Shown piece after piece: positions 23,731-32,454 of a stretch of DNA of 64,000 bases. Source of the DNA: Macrothele yani (Eukaryota > Arthropoda > Arachnida > Araneae > Macrothelidae); NCBI GenBank assembly GCA_039090855.1, contig CM076995.1, positions 120,044,270 through 120,108,269 of the forward strand, given 5' to 3'. Made by a program: the position numbers and the translations under genes. Under the pieces are notes generated by a model. That model had not been told where the DNA came from, searched no databases, and saw only the letters and a list, made by a program, of their open reading frames with translations. The stretch's first letter is position 1, and each line of letters begins with the position of its first letter.

Positions 23731-24180
23731 GAACATTTCTAAGTAGCCCTAGTGGGCAAACCCCCAAAGATAAACATATGTGCACTTCTTGGTATAGATA
23801 CAAAACACAAATGACTGTTTAAATGGAAAAAGTAATGCGGCAAAAATGCGATGTATGCGTGGAAAAAGAGAAAAAAAAATGCTTGGCTCACATGAACTTG
23901 AGTTTATTTTAACGTAATTTTACATCTAGCTTACATTTGGCTCTTAAATTCTTTTGAACATTTCTAAGTAGCCCTAGTGGGCAAACCCCCAAAGATAAAC
24001 ATATGTGCACTTCTTGGTATAGATACAAAACACAAATGACTGTTTAAATGGAAAAAGTAATGCGGCAAAAATGCGATGTATGCGTGGAAAAAGAGAAAAA
24101 AAAATGCTTGGCTCACATGAACTTGAGTTTATTTTAACGTAATTTTACATCTAGCTTACATTTGGCTCTTAAATTCTTTT
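23731..24180 (+). repeat. Perfect 225-bp tandem duplication
   Basis: Copy 1 (23731-23955) and copy 2 (23956-24180) begin GAACATTTCTAAGTAGCC and look identical throughout by eye. They lie in the hAT 5' region. Identity suggests a very recent duplication or an assembly artefact. Confidence 0.95.
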
Positions 24181-24578
24181 GAAAATGAATCATCTGAGGT
24201 CGGGAAATAATTTGTGTTTTAAAAATCGAAAATTCTCCCGTGAGAACATAAATATTTGGATATGCGCTTGTGGAACTGTACTATTGCGTTACATTCGAAG
24301 TTCTAGAGATGTATGCCAAAATAAGATATAAAACGAAACACTTGCCCCGTCAGCCAAAAATAGAATCCATGCGCTCACGACTTTTTCTTGAGAAATATTT
24401 CGGATACATGTTGACACGCCACTTTGTTTTTCGGATACCTCATACATGTTTACGAATTACACATTTTTACTTCCGTTTAGAATTTTCATTTAATCGTTTT
24501 ATCAAATCGCTATCACCCCACTCGGGACTGGAGGGAAGTCGGCTTTCTTTACTTCTTATTTTGTCACAAAAGATCCAT

Positions 24579-24803
24579 GCCGCCCCGGTGGCGCAGTGGT
24601 CTAAGGCGTTGGACTCTGATCATTCGTCCGTAAGGGGTCCGGGTTCGAATCCCGGTCAGGCATGGATGTTGTGTTTGTCTTACGGCACTGGTTCTCTCCT
24701 TTCCCTGGAACCAGTGACCCTAAATTAGGGACGGGCGACTGCTTATAGCCCATTGAGTTGCTCACGGTGTCGTTAAACCTCCAATCAAAAAAAAAAAAAA
24801 AAA
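24579..24803 (+). mobile_element. tRNA-derived SINE, copy 2
   Basis: Starts GCCGCCCCGGTGGCGCAGTG (box A), has box B GGTTCGAATCC, the family body and an A-run of more than 20. AAAAGATCCAT flanks both sides. It lies inside the hAT element, so it is younger than that insertion. Confidence 0.95.
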
Positions 24804-25352
24804 AAAAGATCCATCCTAATTTCACTCCCGTCTCCTCGCTCAGGAAATCAAAGCTGCGAGCAAGGTTTGAAAAACAAGGCGGAACAACTTCCATCTTTCT
24901 GCATTGGCGTTTCTTCTTTTCATTAAATAATAATAAAAAAAACTGCTGGTGAGTGGTGAAAGAATTTGACTTTTTGTAAGCCCATAAAACACTTGAAGCG
25001 TTGGGAGCCCCACTTCAGGTGGGGCTCTGGGCGCCGGCCCGTTGGCCCACCCCTTAAGACGGCCATGTCTTTGCGTGTTGTTTGACTTCATATTAATGAG
25101 TCAAAAGTAATTGTAAAGTTTCACATATATTCTATTCCAAAAAAGGAAAAAAACAAACAAACTCCACATCTATTTTAGTCCTATGTTCTTAGTGCCTTTC
25201 TTTAATGGTAGAGCTAAGTTTGTTTGCCCCATTATAGTGCCTGATAGAGACATCGATGAGACATTACATTATGACCACATCCAGCCTAGAGGAATGAGCG
25301 CGCCCGGAAGTCGACCGGTGGCGCATGTGATGTTCAAAGAGCAGTATATATA

Positions 25353-26662
25353 CGCTGCCTGACAGAGAAAATGTCACAATACGAAAACGTGAACGCAGCG
25401 CCATGCAAATTGCAGGGTGGGTGCACACGTACAAGTTATGCAAATGATTGAACGAACGGCGCGCCGGATATAAGCGGACAACAAGCCCGTGAGGCAATCA
25501 GTCGAGATGTCGTCACGGTCGCGAGAAGTTCTGCTGTAACCATGTCTGGAGAACGAATAAGGGGTGCCAATGCCGTTAAGACGTCGTCGTAGCGATTTCG
25601 TCAAACGGATTATGAGAGGTGTCATCGTAGGCCTTGTCACCTCCGGATGGTCCTTGCGTCGTATTGCGGAAGAAACGCAACGTGATGCCACAACCGTCGG
25701 TCGCATTTGGAGACAGTGGTCCCAGGAAGGATTTGTACAACGTCGTAGGGGGACCGGAGCACGGACGTCCGAGAACACCGATCGGGTCATCCGACGTCCG
25801 GCCGTAGCGGATCCACAGGCCACAACGGGGAGGCTTGGATGCTCCGACACCCACGCGGAGTGTCACGCAGATTGGGTGTCTCGCCGATTGACTGCGAGTT
25901 GTTTGTTGTCCGGCCGTGCGTTTAACAGCAAGCCATCGTCGTCACTGCTTGGCGTGATGTCGCTCCAGAGCTGCCGAATGGAACAGTGTGATATTCAACG
26001 ACTAATCGCGGTCCTGTCTCAATATGGATGATCGCTGTGCAAGTCTGGAGGAGACGTGGTCAACGGACGGATCCCTCCGCCATTGTGGAGCGCCACACGG
26101 CCCGGCAACGTGGAATCATGGTGTGGGGTGCTATCAGCACCAACAGTCGCTCACCGCTGGTATCCATTATGGGCATATTGACGGCCCGCCGCTATGTTGA
26201 CGAGGTGCTGCGGACCGTAGCAGTACCGTATCTGCAGGGCATACCAAACGTCGTTTTTCAACAGGATAACGCCCGGCCGCATCATACCGCTCGGATCAGC
26301 CTGAATGCTTTACACGGTGTGCGGATGCTTCCGTGGCCAGCAGGATACCCCTACCTCTCGCCCATCGGGCATCTGTGGGACGCGATTTGACGTCGGTTGA
26401 GTACCCTACCACCCCCACATGGTCCACGATACCAAAGGACTCTATTCGGACTCTCGTTGCCCCAATGACACGTCGGATTCAACGCTGTATCGGCCAAAAT
26501 GGGGGCTACACTTCTTATTGATCAATCTGTATATTTGGCCACTGGAGCCTAGTCTGCATGTGACAAATCATTTGTTCAGGACCTACTCGGCTATCTGTGT
26601 GTGCAGTTTGGTCTGTTTTCGAGCATTCCGTCATGATGTGACATTTTCTTTGTCAGGCAGTG
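25353..26662 (+). mobile_element. Tc1-like DNA transposon F, inserted in family-G element
   Basis: The inverted ends read CGCTGCCTGACAGAGAAAAT at 25353 and, on the minus strand, CACTGCCTGACAAAGAAAAT ending at 26662. TA lies on both sides. The outside sequences join to the family-G leader as seen in copy H. Length 1310 bp. Confidence 0.92.
25570..26521 (+). pseudogene. Tc1-like transposase F with the catalytic Glu replaced
   Basis: Starts MPLRRRRSDFVKR and ends GGYTSY-stop at 26521. The N-terminal helix-turn-helix is intact (VIVGLVTSGWSLRRIAEETQ, DATTVGRIWRQW). After frameshifts near 25835 and 25900, the first catalytic block reads VIFND with a stop directly after the Asp. The middle core is clean: IMVWGAISTNSRSPLV, VVFQQDNARPHHTARI. 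The last block reads LSPIGHLWDAI: the third acidic residue, normally Glu in SPIEHLW, is Gly (GGG). A stop follows at 26388. The gene cannot encode an active DDE enzyme as it stands. Confidence 0.87.
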
Positions 26663-26713
26663 TATATACAACCCGAGGACTGGCTTTTGGTTGATATTGT
26701 TCGGAGTCAGAAT

Positions 26714-26941
26714 ATTTTTTTCATTTCATTTCATTGAAGGTTTAACGACCACCGTGAGCAACTCAATGGGCTATAAGCAGTCGCCCGTTCCTAATTTAGG
26801 GTCACTGGTTCCAGGGAAGGGAGAGAGCCAGTACCGTACGACAAGCACAACATCCATGCCTCAACGGGATTCAAACCAGGCCCTTTTCACGGACGTATGG
26901 TCATATGCCAGCGCTTTGACCATTGCGCCACCGGGGCGGCA
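26714..26941 (-). mobile_element. tRNA-derived SINE, copy 3
   Basis: Minus-strand copy with its T-run broken into TTTCATTTCATT. GGAGTCAGAAT flanks it at 26703-26713 and 26942-26952. It sits one codon upstream of the family-G transposase start, so its duplication repeats the start region. Confidence 0.93.
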
Positions 26942-26950
26942 GGAGTCAGA

Positions 26951-27921
26951 ATGGAAAAGACTGCAGATTTATCGGAGTTTGACAAAGGACAAATTGTGAT
27001 GGCACGGCGCAGCTCGTTCACTGGCCACTGTAGTGAGTACTTATCAAAAGTGGTTCAGAGATGGCCAAACGACGAACCGTCGTCCGCAGCTCACTGATGC
27101 CACAAGGAAGAGAGACTGTCGCGCATTGTTCACAGCAACAGCAGGACCACAGTGCGGCAAATCACCGGCAGCTACAACAGTGATGATCAGGGCAATGTGT
27201 CACAGCACACAGTTCACTGCCGCCTTCTGCGCATGGGCCTGCGTAGCCAAAGACCTGCATGCTCACTGCACGCCATCGCCGACAACGCATGAAGTGGGCC
27301 CAAGATCATAGAGATTGGAAGAAAGTGGCCTGGTCTGACGAAGCAAGATTCTTGGGGCAGCACGTGGACGGCCGAGAGCGGATACCCCGATTACCAACGG
27401 AGGCTATGGCACCTGGATGCACTGTTGGGCGGAAACAGGCCGGTGGCGGCGGTATTATGCTGTAGGCGATGTTTTCTTGGGACACTTCAGGCCTCATCAT
27501 CCCAATAGCACAATCCCTGACAGCTGTCGGGTATCTGAACATCGTTGCTGACCAAGTTCACTCATTCATGGCAACTGTGTTCCCTGCTGGTGATGGCCAT
27601 TATTAACAGCATAATGCGCCATGTCACACTGCCAGAATCGTAAAGGAGTGGTCCGAGGAACATACTGGTGGTTTTATTAATGCCCTGGCCTCCAAATTCG
27701 CCTCACATGAACCCAATCGAACATTTGTGGTTCACCTTGAAAAAGCGGGTTCGCGCCAAATCACCCCCCCCTCCCGAAATGTACAGAAACTGAAAGACCT
27801 GCTGTTGACATTATGGTACCCGATACCCCAGGATACCTATCGCCACTTCATCGAATCAATGCCTCGCCGAGTGGCCGCTGTTTTGCTGGCTAAAGGGGGT
27901 CCTACAGCTTATTATAAGTAG
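26951..27921 (+). pseudogene. Mariner/Tc1-like transposase, family G copy 1
   Basis: Starts MEKTADLSEFDKGQIVMARR, a first helix-turn-helix, and ends GGPTAYYK-stop. The middle, in several frames, reads MKWAQDHRDWKKVAWSDEARF (first Asp present), then GCTVGRKQAGGGGIML. The second block, normally QQDNAPCHTA, reads QHNAPCHTARIVKEW after a stop: Asp is replaced by His (CAT). The third block is present in frame-shifted form as NPIEHLW. The copy has therefore lost one catalytic residue, plus several frameshifts. It is closely related to copy H, which lacks the same block altogether. Confidence 0.8.
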
Positions 27922-27949
27922 GTGGTTATAATGTAATGGTTCATCAGTT

Positions 27950-28280
27950 TAAACGGTTACGCTCCTTGGTAGCCAAACCATTCTTTAGCAAAAATTAGAA
28001 ATTATATGGAAAACATTTCTCATCAGGAGCTGTATCCGGTGCAGGAAGAATTTTTCAAATCGGAGTTTCAAAAGCAGATATATAGGGGAAAACAAAATTT
28101 ACTTTTACGGCCCCTAGCGGAAAATCTAAGCGTAACTTGAAATAGCGACGTCTCCTAAAATTGTCTTCGATGTAAATGGAATCGAAAGATAAAAGAATCT
28201 TTCGATTCAATCCGATTTTTGGCGCAAATGTGACAAGGATGATAAGTCAGATAATATTCGAAAACTTGAAAATTTTCATC
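27950..28280. other. Spacer and tail of the tRNA-like repeat
   Basis: No gene. The part from about 28205 to 28265, on the minus strand, reads TTTTCGAATATTATCTGACT and on, and recurs in the loop of the hairpin at 30045-30176. Confidence 0.55.
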
Positions 28281-28352
28281 GTCCTGGAGCGGGACTCGAA
28301 CCCGCGTCTCCCAGAAAACGCCCGGGTATGCTAACCACTACACCACCCAGAA
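28281..28352 (-). repeat. tRNA-like sequence, probable head of a SINE
   Basis: The minus strand folds as a cloverleaf: acceptor TTCTGGG/TCCAGGA, T8, D arm, anticodon stem CCCGG/CTGGG, T arm GCGGG with loop TTCGAGT. Box A (TGGTGTAGTGG) and box B (GGTTCGAGTCC) are excellent. However, the anticodon loop GCGTTTT has C instead of the universal U33. The sequence after it (the shared tail at 28205-28265) recurs elsewhere in the window. I therefore read it as a tRNA-derived repeat head rather than a working tRNA. Confidence 0.65.
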
Positions 28353-28512
28353 CGACCAAGTTTCCCGATTAATTTGAATATACCCATCACAGGATTCGCT
28401 AGTCGAAGCAACCGGAATTCATGTTTAGCGAATCTGGAGGTAAAGAATCTCATCCCGTGTTTGCCCGGAGAAGCAGATAAATCATGAAAGAAATACGGGA
28501 TTACGCCATATA

Positions 28513-30042
28513 CACTGCCGGACAATTGCTAAGGACGGATGACAATAGCAACCATAAAATGAAAGGCAGGAAAATGTGGAAATTAGCATAAGTGCGGGAT
28601 ACAGTAAGACGTGTTGTGCGTATGCAAATTTTGGATTGACGAACTTGTTCGTGACGTCATAGCGCTGATAAGAGATATAAAGGATCTGACGCGTATTGAC
28701 CGTTGTTGTTCAAACGCAAAGTTGAAAAGGAAAGAATCAATTGACGAACTTGCAATTTTCAGTATGTCTTCCCGACATCACCTAGATGATTTTACGCGTG
28801 GCCGTATTATTGGTAAGATTGAAGAAGGGCGAAAAATAATAGATGTTGCCAGGGAGTTCGACGTCAGCCACAGTGTTGTTTCAAGGCTTTGGAAATCATT
28901 TCAAACAAATGGAGAGTGTAGCAAATGTCACGGGGGAGGTCTTGTTCGCAGTACGACACCTGCAGAAGATCGGTACATAGTGCTATTAACAAAAAAGACA
29001 CTGGCGCAGCACAGCTAGTGAGGTAGCAAATCAGTTTATGGCTGCTACTGGCAAGCGGATCTCCCGAAAAACTGTTGCCAGACGTTTGCATGAAGGAGGA
29101 CTATACGCCCGCCGTCCTGTTGTGTGCATCCCATTGTCCAGACGTCACCGTACCGCCCGTTTGCAATGGTGCCATCAACATCGCAATTGGACTGATAACG
29201 ACTGGTCTGCTGTCCTCTTCTCAGATGAGAGTAGATACAGTCTATCGTCTGATTGTCGACGACAACTGATCTGGTGTGATAGTGGTACTGCATATTGTCC
29301 AGCAAACATACAGGAAAGGGACCGATATCCGACATGTAGTGTCATGGTATGGGCTGGCATCATGATCAATGGCCGTACGTCCCTCTATGTGCTTCCAACT
29401 GAGACTATGACTGGCCAACGATACATTAATGATTTTCTGCTACCTCATGTTCACATGTTCCGTGGTGCTGTCGGTGATAGATTCATTTTCATGGACGACA
29501 ACGCAACATGTCATCGAACAGTCGCTGTCCTGGAGTGTCTTGAGAGCGAGGATATTCAACGCCTCGTATGGCCAGCACGTTCTCCAGATCTGAATCCCAT
29601 TGAAAATGTGTGGGATGCTTTGGGGAGGAGTCTTGCTGGTCGCCAATGCCCACCAATAAACAAGGACACCCTCATCCGTGCACTGACAGAGGAATGGGAT
29701 AAATTACCCCAACAGCTGCTTGATAATGTTGTGCAAAGCATGACACGACGTGTGGAATCTTGCATCGCCCTCCATGGTGGCCATATCCCGTATTGACATC
29801 TTACGCCGGAACGCCTGCGGACGGTAATTGCATTTTTTTCACGTTTACGTATTCTGCACAAAATAGCCTGTTTGTCCCTTGAACACGTTCCAAAGCCTTC
29901 TGGATTTCAGAGCACAATAAATTGTCTTTCTTGTAATGTCCTGGCATTCTGACATTTTATTTCACTTGGCATCCAACCACACTTACTTTTTTATGCGCTA
30001 TATAGCCGTTTAGGATCCGTCCTTAGCAATTGTCCAGCAGTG
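28513..30042 (+). mobile_element. Tc1-like DNA transposon I
   Basis: The inverted ends CACTGCCGGACAATTGCTAA (28513) and its near-perfect reverse complement ending CAGCAGTG (30042) share about 28 bp. TA flanks both (28511-28512 and 30043-30044). Length 1530 bp. It is inserted in the left arm of a long hairpin. Confidence 0.95.
28764..29796 (+). pseudogene. Tc1-like DDE transposase I, one frameshift
   Basis: The best-preserved transposase in the window. It starts MSSRHHLDDFTRGRIIGKIE; the helix-turn-helix covers residues 8-60 (VAREFDVSHSVVSRLWKSF). The linker GRP motif is degenerate, followed by STTPAEDRYIVLL. One frameshift lies at about 29010-29020, after TLAQHS; the other frame gives ASEVANQF. 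From there 252 codons are open to GGHIPY-stop. The catalytic blocks are all intact: VLFSDESRYSL, FMDDNATCHRT, SPDLNPIENVWDALG (DD34E). A single indel thus separates this copy from a full-length reading frame, so it is probably recent. Confidence 0.92.
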
Positions 30043-30044
30043 TA

Positions 30045-30176
30045 ATACAAATTTTGAAGATGACAATCCGATTTTTTTCGAATATTATCTGACTTATCAT
30101 CCTCGTCAAATTTACGCCAAAAAATTGGATTGTCATCTTCAAAATTTGTATTATATGGCGTAATCCCGTATTTCTT
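30045..30176. repeat. Long hairpin, left arm split by Tc1-like I
   Basis: AATACAAATTTTGAAGATGA at 30045 is answered by its reverse complement near 30135-30160, and the pairing continues outward: TATGGCGTAATCCCGTATTT (about 30157-30177) matches the inverse of the sequence just left of element I (28488-28512). Ignoring I, the arms are about 60 bp with a loop of about 45 bp. The loop repeats the tail found after the tRNA-like sequence at 28281. Confidence 0.85.
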
Positions 30177-30289
30177 TTATGAGATAAAATAATTTTTCTA
30201 TCGGATATTTAGAAACAAATATAAGGAATAAAATGTATTTTGAATTTGATATCATCTGCATTTACGACCTCCGGCAGCAAAATTGTGCA

Positions 30290-30320
<31 letters not shown>

Positions 30321-31143
30321 CTGAGTGCAAGGACGATCATTCTCACATTCTAAGCTTCCCAATGCAATAAGAATTTTTCAAATCGGACTAATAGTTGCTG
30401 AGATATGGCATCCACAGGCGGACAAACCGGTAACATAAGCACGATCTGTTTTTTCAAAAGACGTGCTTTTTAAAAAAGCTTGTGTGGGGAAGGGTGGTAA
30501 TAAATGTCGCACCGGGCGCCACGAATACTAAACCTGGCCCTCTTTGAAGTGGTCTGTTTCCTGAAAAAAAAAATATATATATATCAACTCTAGGAAAGGA
30601 CCGTATTACGCGGTGGGGAGTGATATGCTGAGATTGTGCCCTAAGAGGTGTTTTTACTGTCAGAGTGGAAAATGTTGCGCATTAATCAATAAGTCTCATT
30701 CTGCTCATCCCTTGAAATGAGTAAAAAGGCAAAGTGATTGGGTCACCTGGATTTCATCCAATCTGAAATCGACAGGGGATACAGCTACTGTTAGCTCTGC
30801 ATCTATTATCAGCTTTTCTCCACGAATGACATATTTCTCATCATACTGTTTACTACGGCTGGAAAAATCTGGCATCTGCGCAACTGTGACATAACTTTGT
30901 CACAAAGACCTAATTCTTCTACTGTGCATATGTAAATCAGCCACACTAGAACATTTCGACTTGAACGGTCTAGTTCTATAGAAGCCCATTTTACAGTGAT
31001 GCAGAGCCCAAAAAGGGTGTCAATAAATAAATGAACTAATCATCATACATTTTTTCGTACGTTAATGTATCTCATGCTTATAGCTAAAGTACAGCCACTG
31101 GTGCACACTAAAAGTACTTTGTTCTAAAATATTAAACAGATTA
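30177..31143. other. AT-rich spacer with a long A-run
   Basis: No gene. There is a poly(A) run of about 27 at 30295-30321 and a short TA run near 30574. The text around 30370 (GAATTTTTCAAATCGGA) also occurs near 28048. Confidence 0.5.
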
Positions 31144-31175
31144 CATCGATGAGCAATTACATTATGACCACCTAC

Positions 31176-32396
31176 CTAATAAGCTGTAGGACCCCCATTT
31201 AGCCCGCAAAACAGTATTCGGCGAGGCATCGATTCCAGGAGGTGGCGATAGGTATCTGGAACCATAATGTCAACAGCGTGTTCTCCAATTCCCGTATATT
31301 GCGGGATGGTGGTGATTTAGCGCGAACCTGCGTTTCCACGTCGAACCACAAATGTTTTTTTTTGATTGGAGGTTAAACGACCACCGTGAGCAACTCAATG
31401 GGCTATAAGCAGTCGCCCGTCCCTAATTTAGGGTCACTGGTTCCAGGGAAGGGAGAGAGCCAGTGCCGTAAGACAAACACAACATCCATGCCTCACCGGG
31501 ATTCGAACCCGGACCCCTTCGGACGAATGATCAGAGGCCAACGCCTTAGACCACTGCGCCACCGGGGACGGCCCACAAATGTTCGATTGGGTTCATGTCA
31601 GGTGAATTTGGAGACCAAGGCATTGACAGTAAGTCACCAGCAGGGAACACAGTTGCCATGAATGGGTGAACTTGGTCCGCAACGATGTTCAGATACCCGA
31701 CAGCTGTCGGGCATGATGCTTTTGGGATAATGGGGCCTATAGTGTCCCAAGTAAACATCGCCCACAGCATAACACCGCCACCATGTTTCCGCCCAACAGT
31801 ACATCCAGGTGCCATAGCCACCGTTGGTAATCGCGTATCCGCTTTCGGCCGTCTACGTGATGCACCAGGAATCTTGATTCGTCAGACCAGGTCACTTTCT
31901 TCCAATCTCGATGAACTTCGGCCCATTTCATGCGTTGTTGGCGATGATGCACAGCGAGCATGGGGACCCGGCTGGGTCTTCGGCTACGCAGGCCCATGCG
32001 TAGAAGGTTGCGATGAACTGTGTGCTGTGACGCATTACCCTGATCACCACTGTTGTAGCTGCGGATGATTTGTCGCACTGTGGCCCTTCGGTCATTGTGA
32101 ACTATGCGCGAGTCTCTGTTCCCCTCTGGCATCAATGAGCTGCGGCCAACGGTTCGTTGTTTGGCCATCTGTGCACCACTTTTGATACGTCCTCACTACA
32201 GCGGCACGTTAACCCACAAGCCGCGACGTTTCCGGGATCGTAGTTCCGAGGCGCCGTGCCATCGCAATTTGTCTTTTATCAAACTTCGATAAATCGGCAG
32301 CTTTTTTCCATTCTGACTCCGAACACTCTACTAATCGAAAGCCGTTCCTCAGGTTGTATATATACTGCTCTGTGAACTTCACATGCGCCATCGTTC
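31176..32396 (-). pseudogene. Mariner/Tc1-like transposase, family G copy H
   Basis: Starts MAHVKFTEQYIYNLRNG, or the internal Met used in copy 1. The first helix-turn-helix is KFDKRQIAMARRLGTTIPET. After frame breaks it reads DRRATVRQIIRSYNSGDQGN, then MKWAEVHRDWKKVTWSDESRF (first Asp) and GGGVMLWAMFTWDTIGPII. Next comes ADQVHPFMATVFPAGD, joined directly to LLSMPWSPNSPDMNPIEHLW: the segment that should hold QQDNAPCH, including the second catalytic Asp, is deleted. The SINE then interrupts the C-terminal part, which resumes to end PTAY-stop at 31176. It is inactive for two independent reasons. Confidence 0.85.
31357..31572 (-). mobile_element. tRNA-derived SINE, copy 4
   Basis: Minus-strand copy with a complete head (CGCAGTGGTCTAAGGCG, GGTTCGAATCC) and short tail. 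CCACAAATGTT flanks it at 31346-31356 and 31573-31583. The target is the family-G transposase coding region. Confidence 0.95.
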
Positions 32397-32454
32397 GGTC
32401 TCCAGGCGCGCTCATTTCTCTATAGGCTGGTTATAATGTAATAGCTCATCGGTG

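Larger units (their letters stand above)
17391..25067 (-). mobile_element. hAT (ZMYM1-like) DNA transposon with nested insertions
   Basis: The left end reads CAGTGCCGTCTTAA at 17391, and the right end, on the minus strand, CATGGCCGTCTTAA ending at 25067. The outside bases are TCTTTACG (17383-17390) and TCTTTGCG (25068-25075): an 8-bp target duplication with one difference, as expected for hAT. The transposase lies between them on the minus strand. Nested inside are an LTR element (19333-20204), Tc1-like E (20736-22249), a SINE (24579-24803), a LINE tail fragment (17462-17516) and a 225-bp tandem duplication. Without the three main insertions it would be about 5 kb. Confidence 0.82.
25251..27949 (+). 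mobile_element. Mariner/Tc1-like element, family G, with two nested insertions
   Basis: The left end is CATCGATGAGACATTACATT at 25251; the right end near 27949 is a diverged inverted copy (GGTTATAATGTAATGGTTCATC). The same ends bound copy H at 31144-32454. Tc1-like F (25353-26662) sits in the TATA-rich leader and a SINE (26714-26941) just before the transposase start. Without these it would be about 1.15 kb. The pairing of termini with H makes the limits fairly safe. Confidence 0.82.
31144..32454 (-). mobile_element. Mariner/Tc1-like element, family G, second copy (H)
   Basis: The ends CATCGATGAGCAATTACATT (31144) and, on the minus strand, CACCGATGAGCTATTACATT (from 32454) form an inverted repeat of about 28 bp, with TA on both sides. 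It carries a SINE at 31357-31572. The leader includes a TATATATAC promoter-like run shared with copy 1, into which element F landed in that copy. Confidence 0.92.

Noticed and set aside
24579..24660. tRNA gene at the SINE head
   Set aside because: It is followed by a conserved body, an A-tail and a target duplication, and the same head occurs seven times, so it is a SINE.
28281..28352. Functional tRNA gene
   Set aside because: The fold and promoter boxes are good, but position 33 is C, the anticodon is not sensible, and the downstream tail is repeated elsewhere, as in a SINE.
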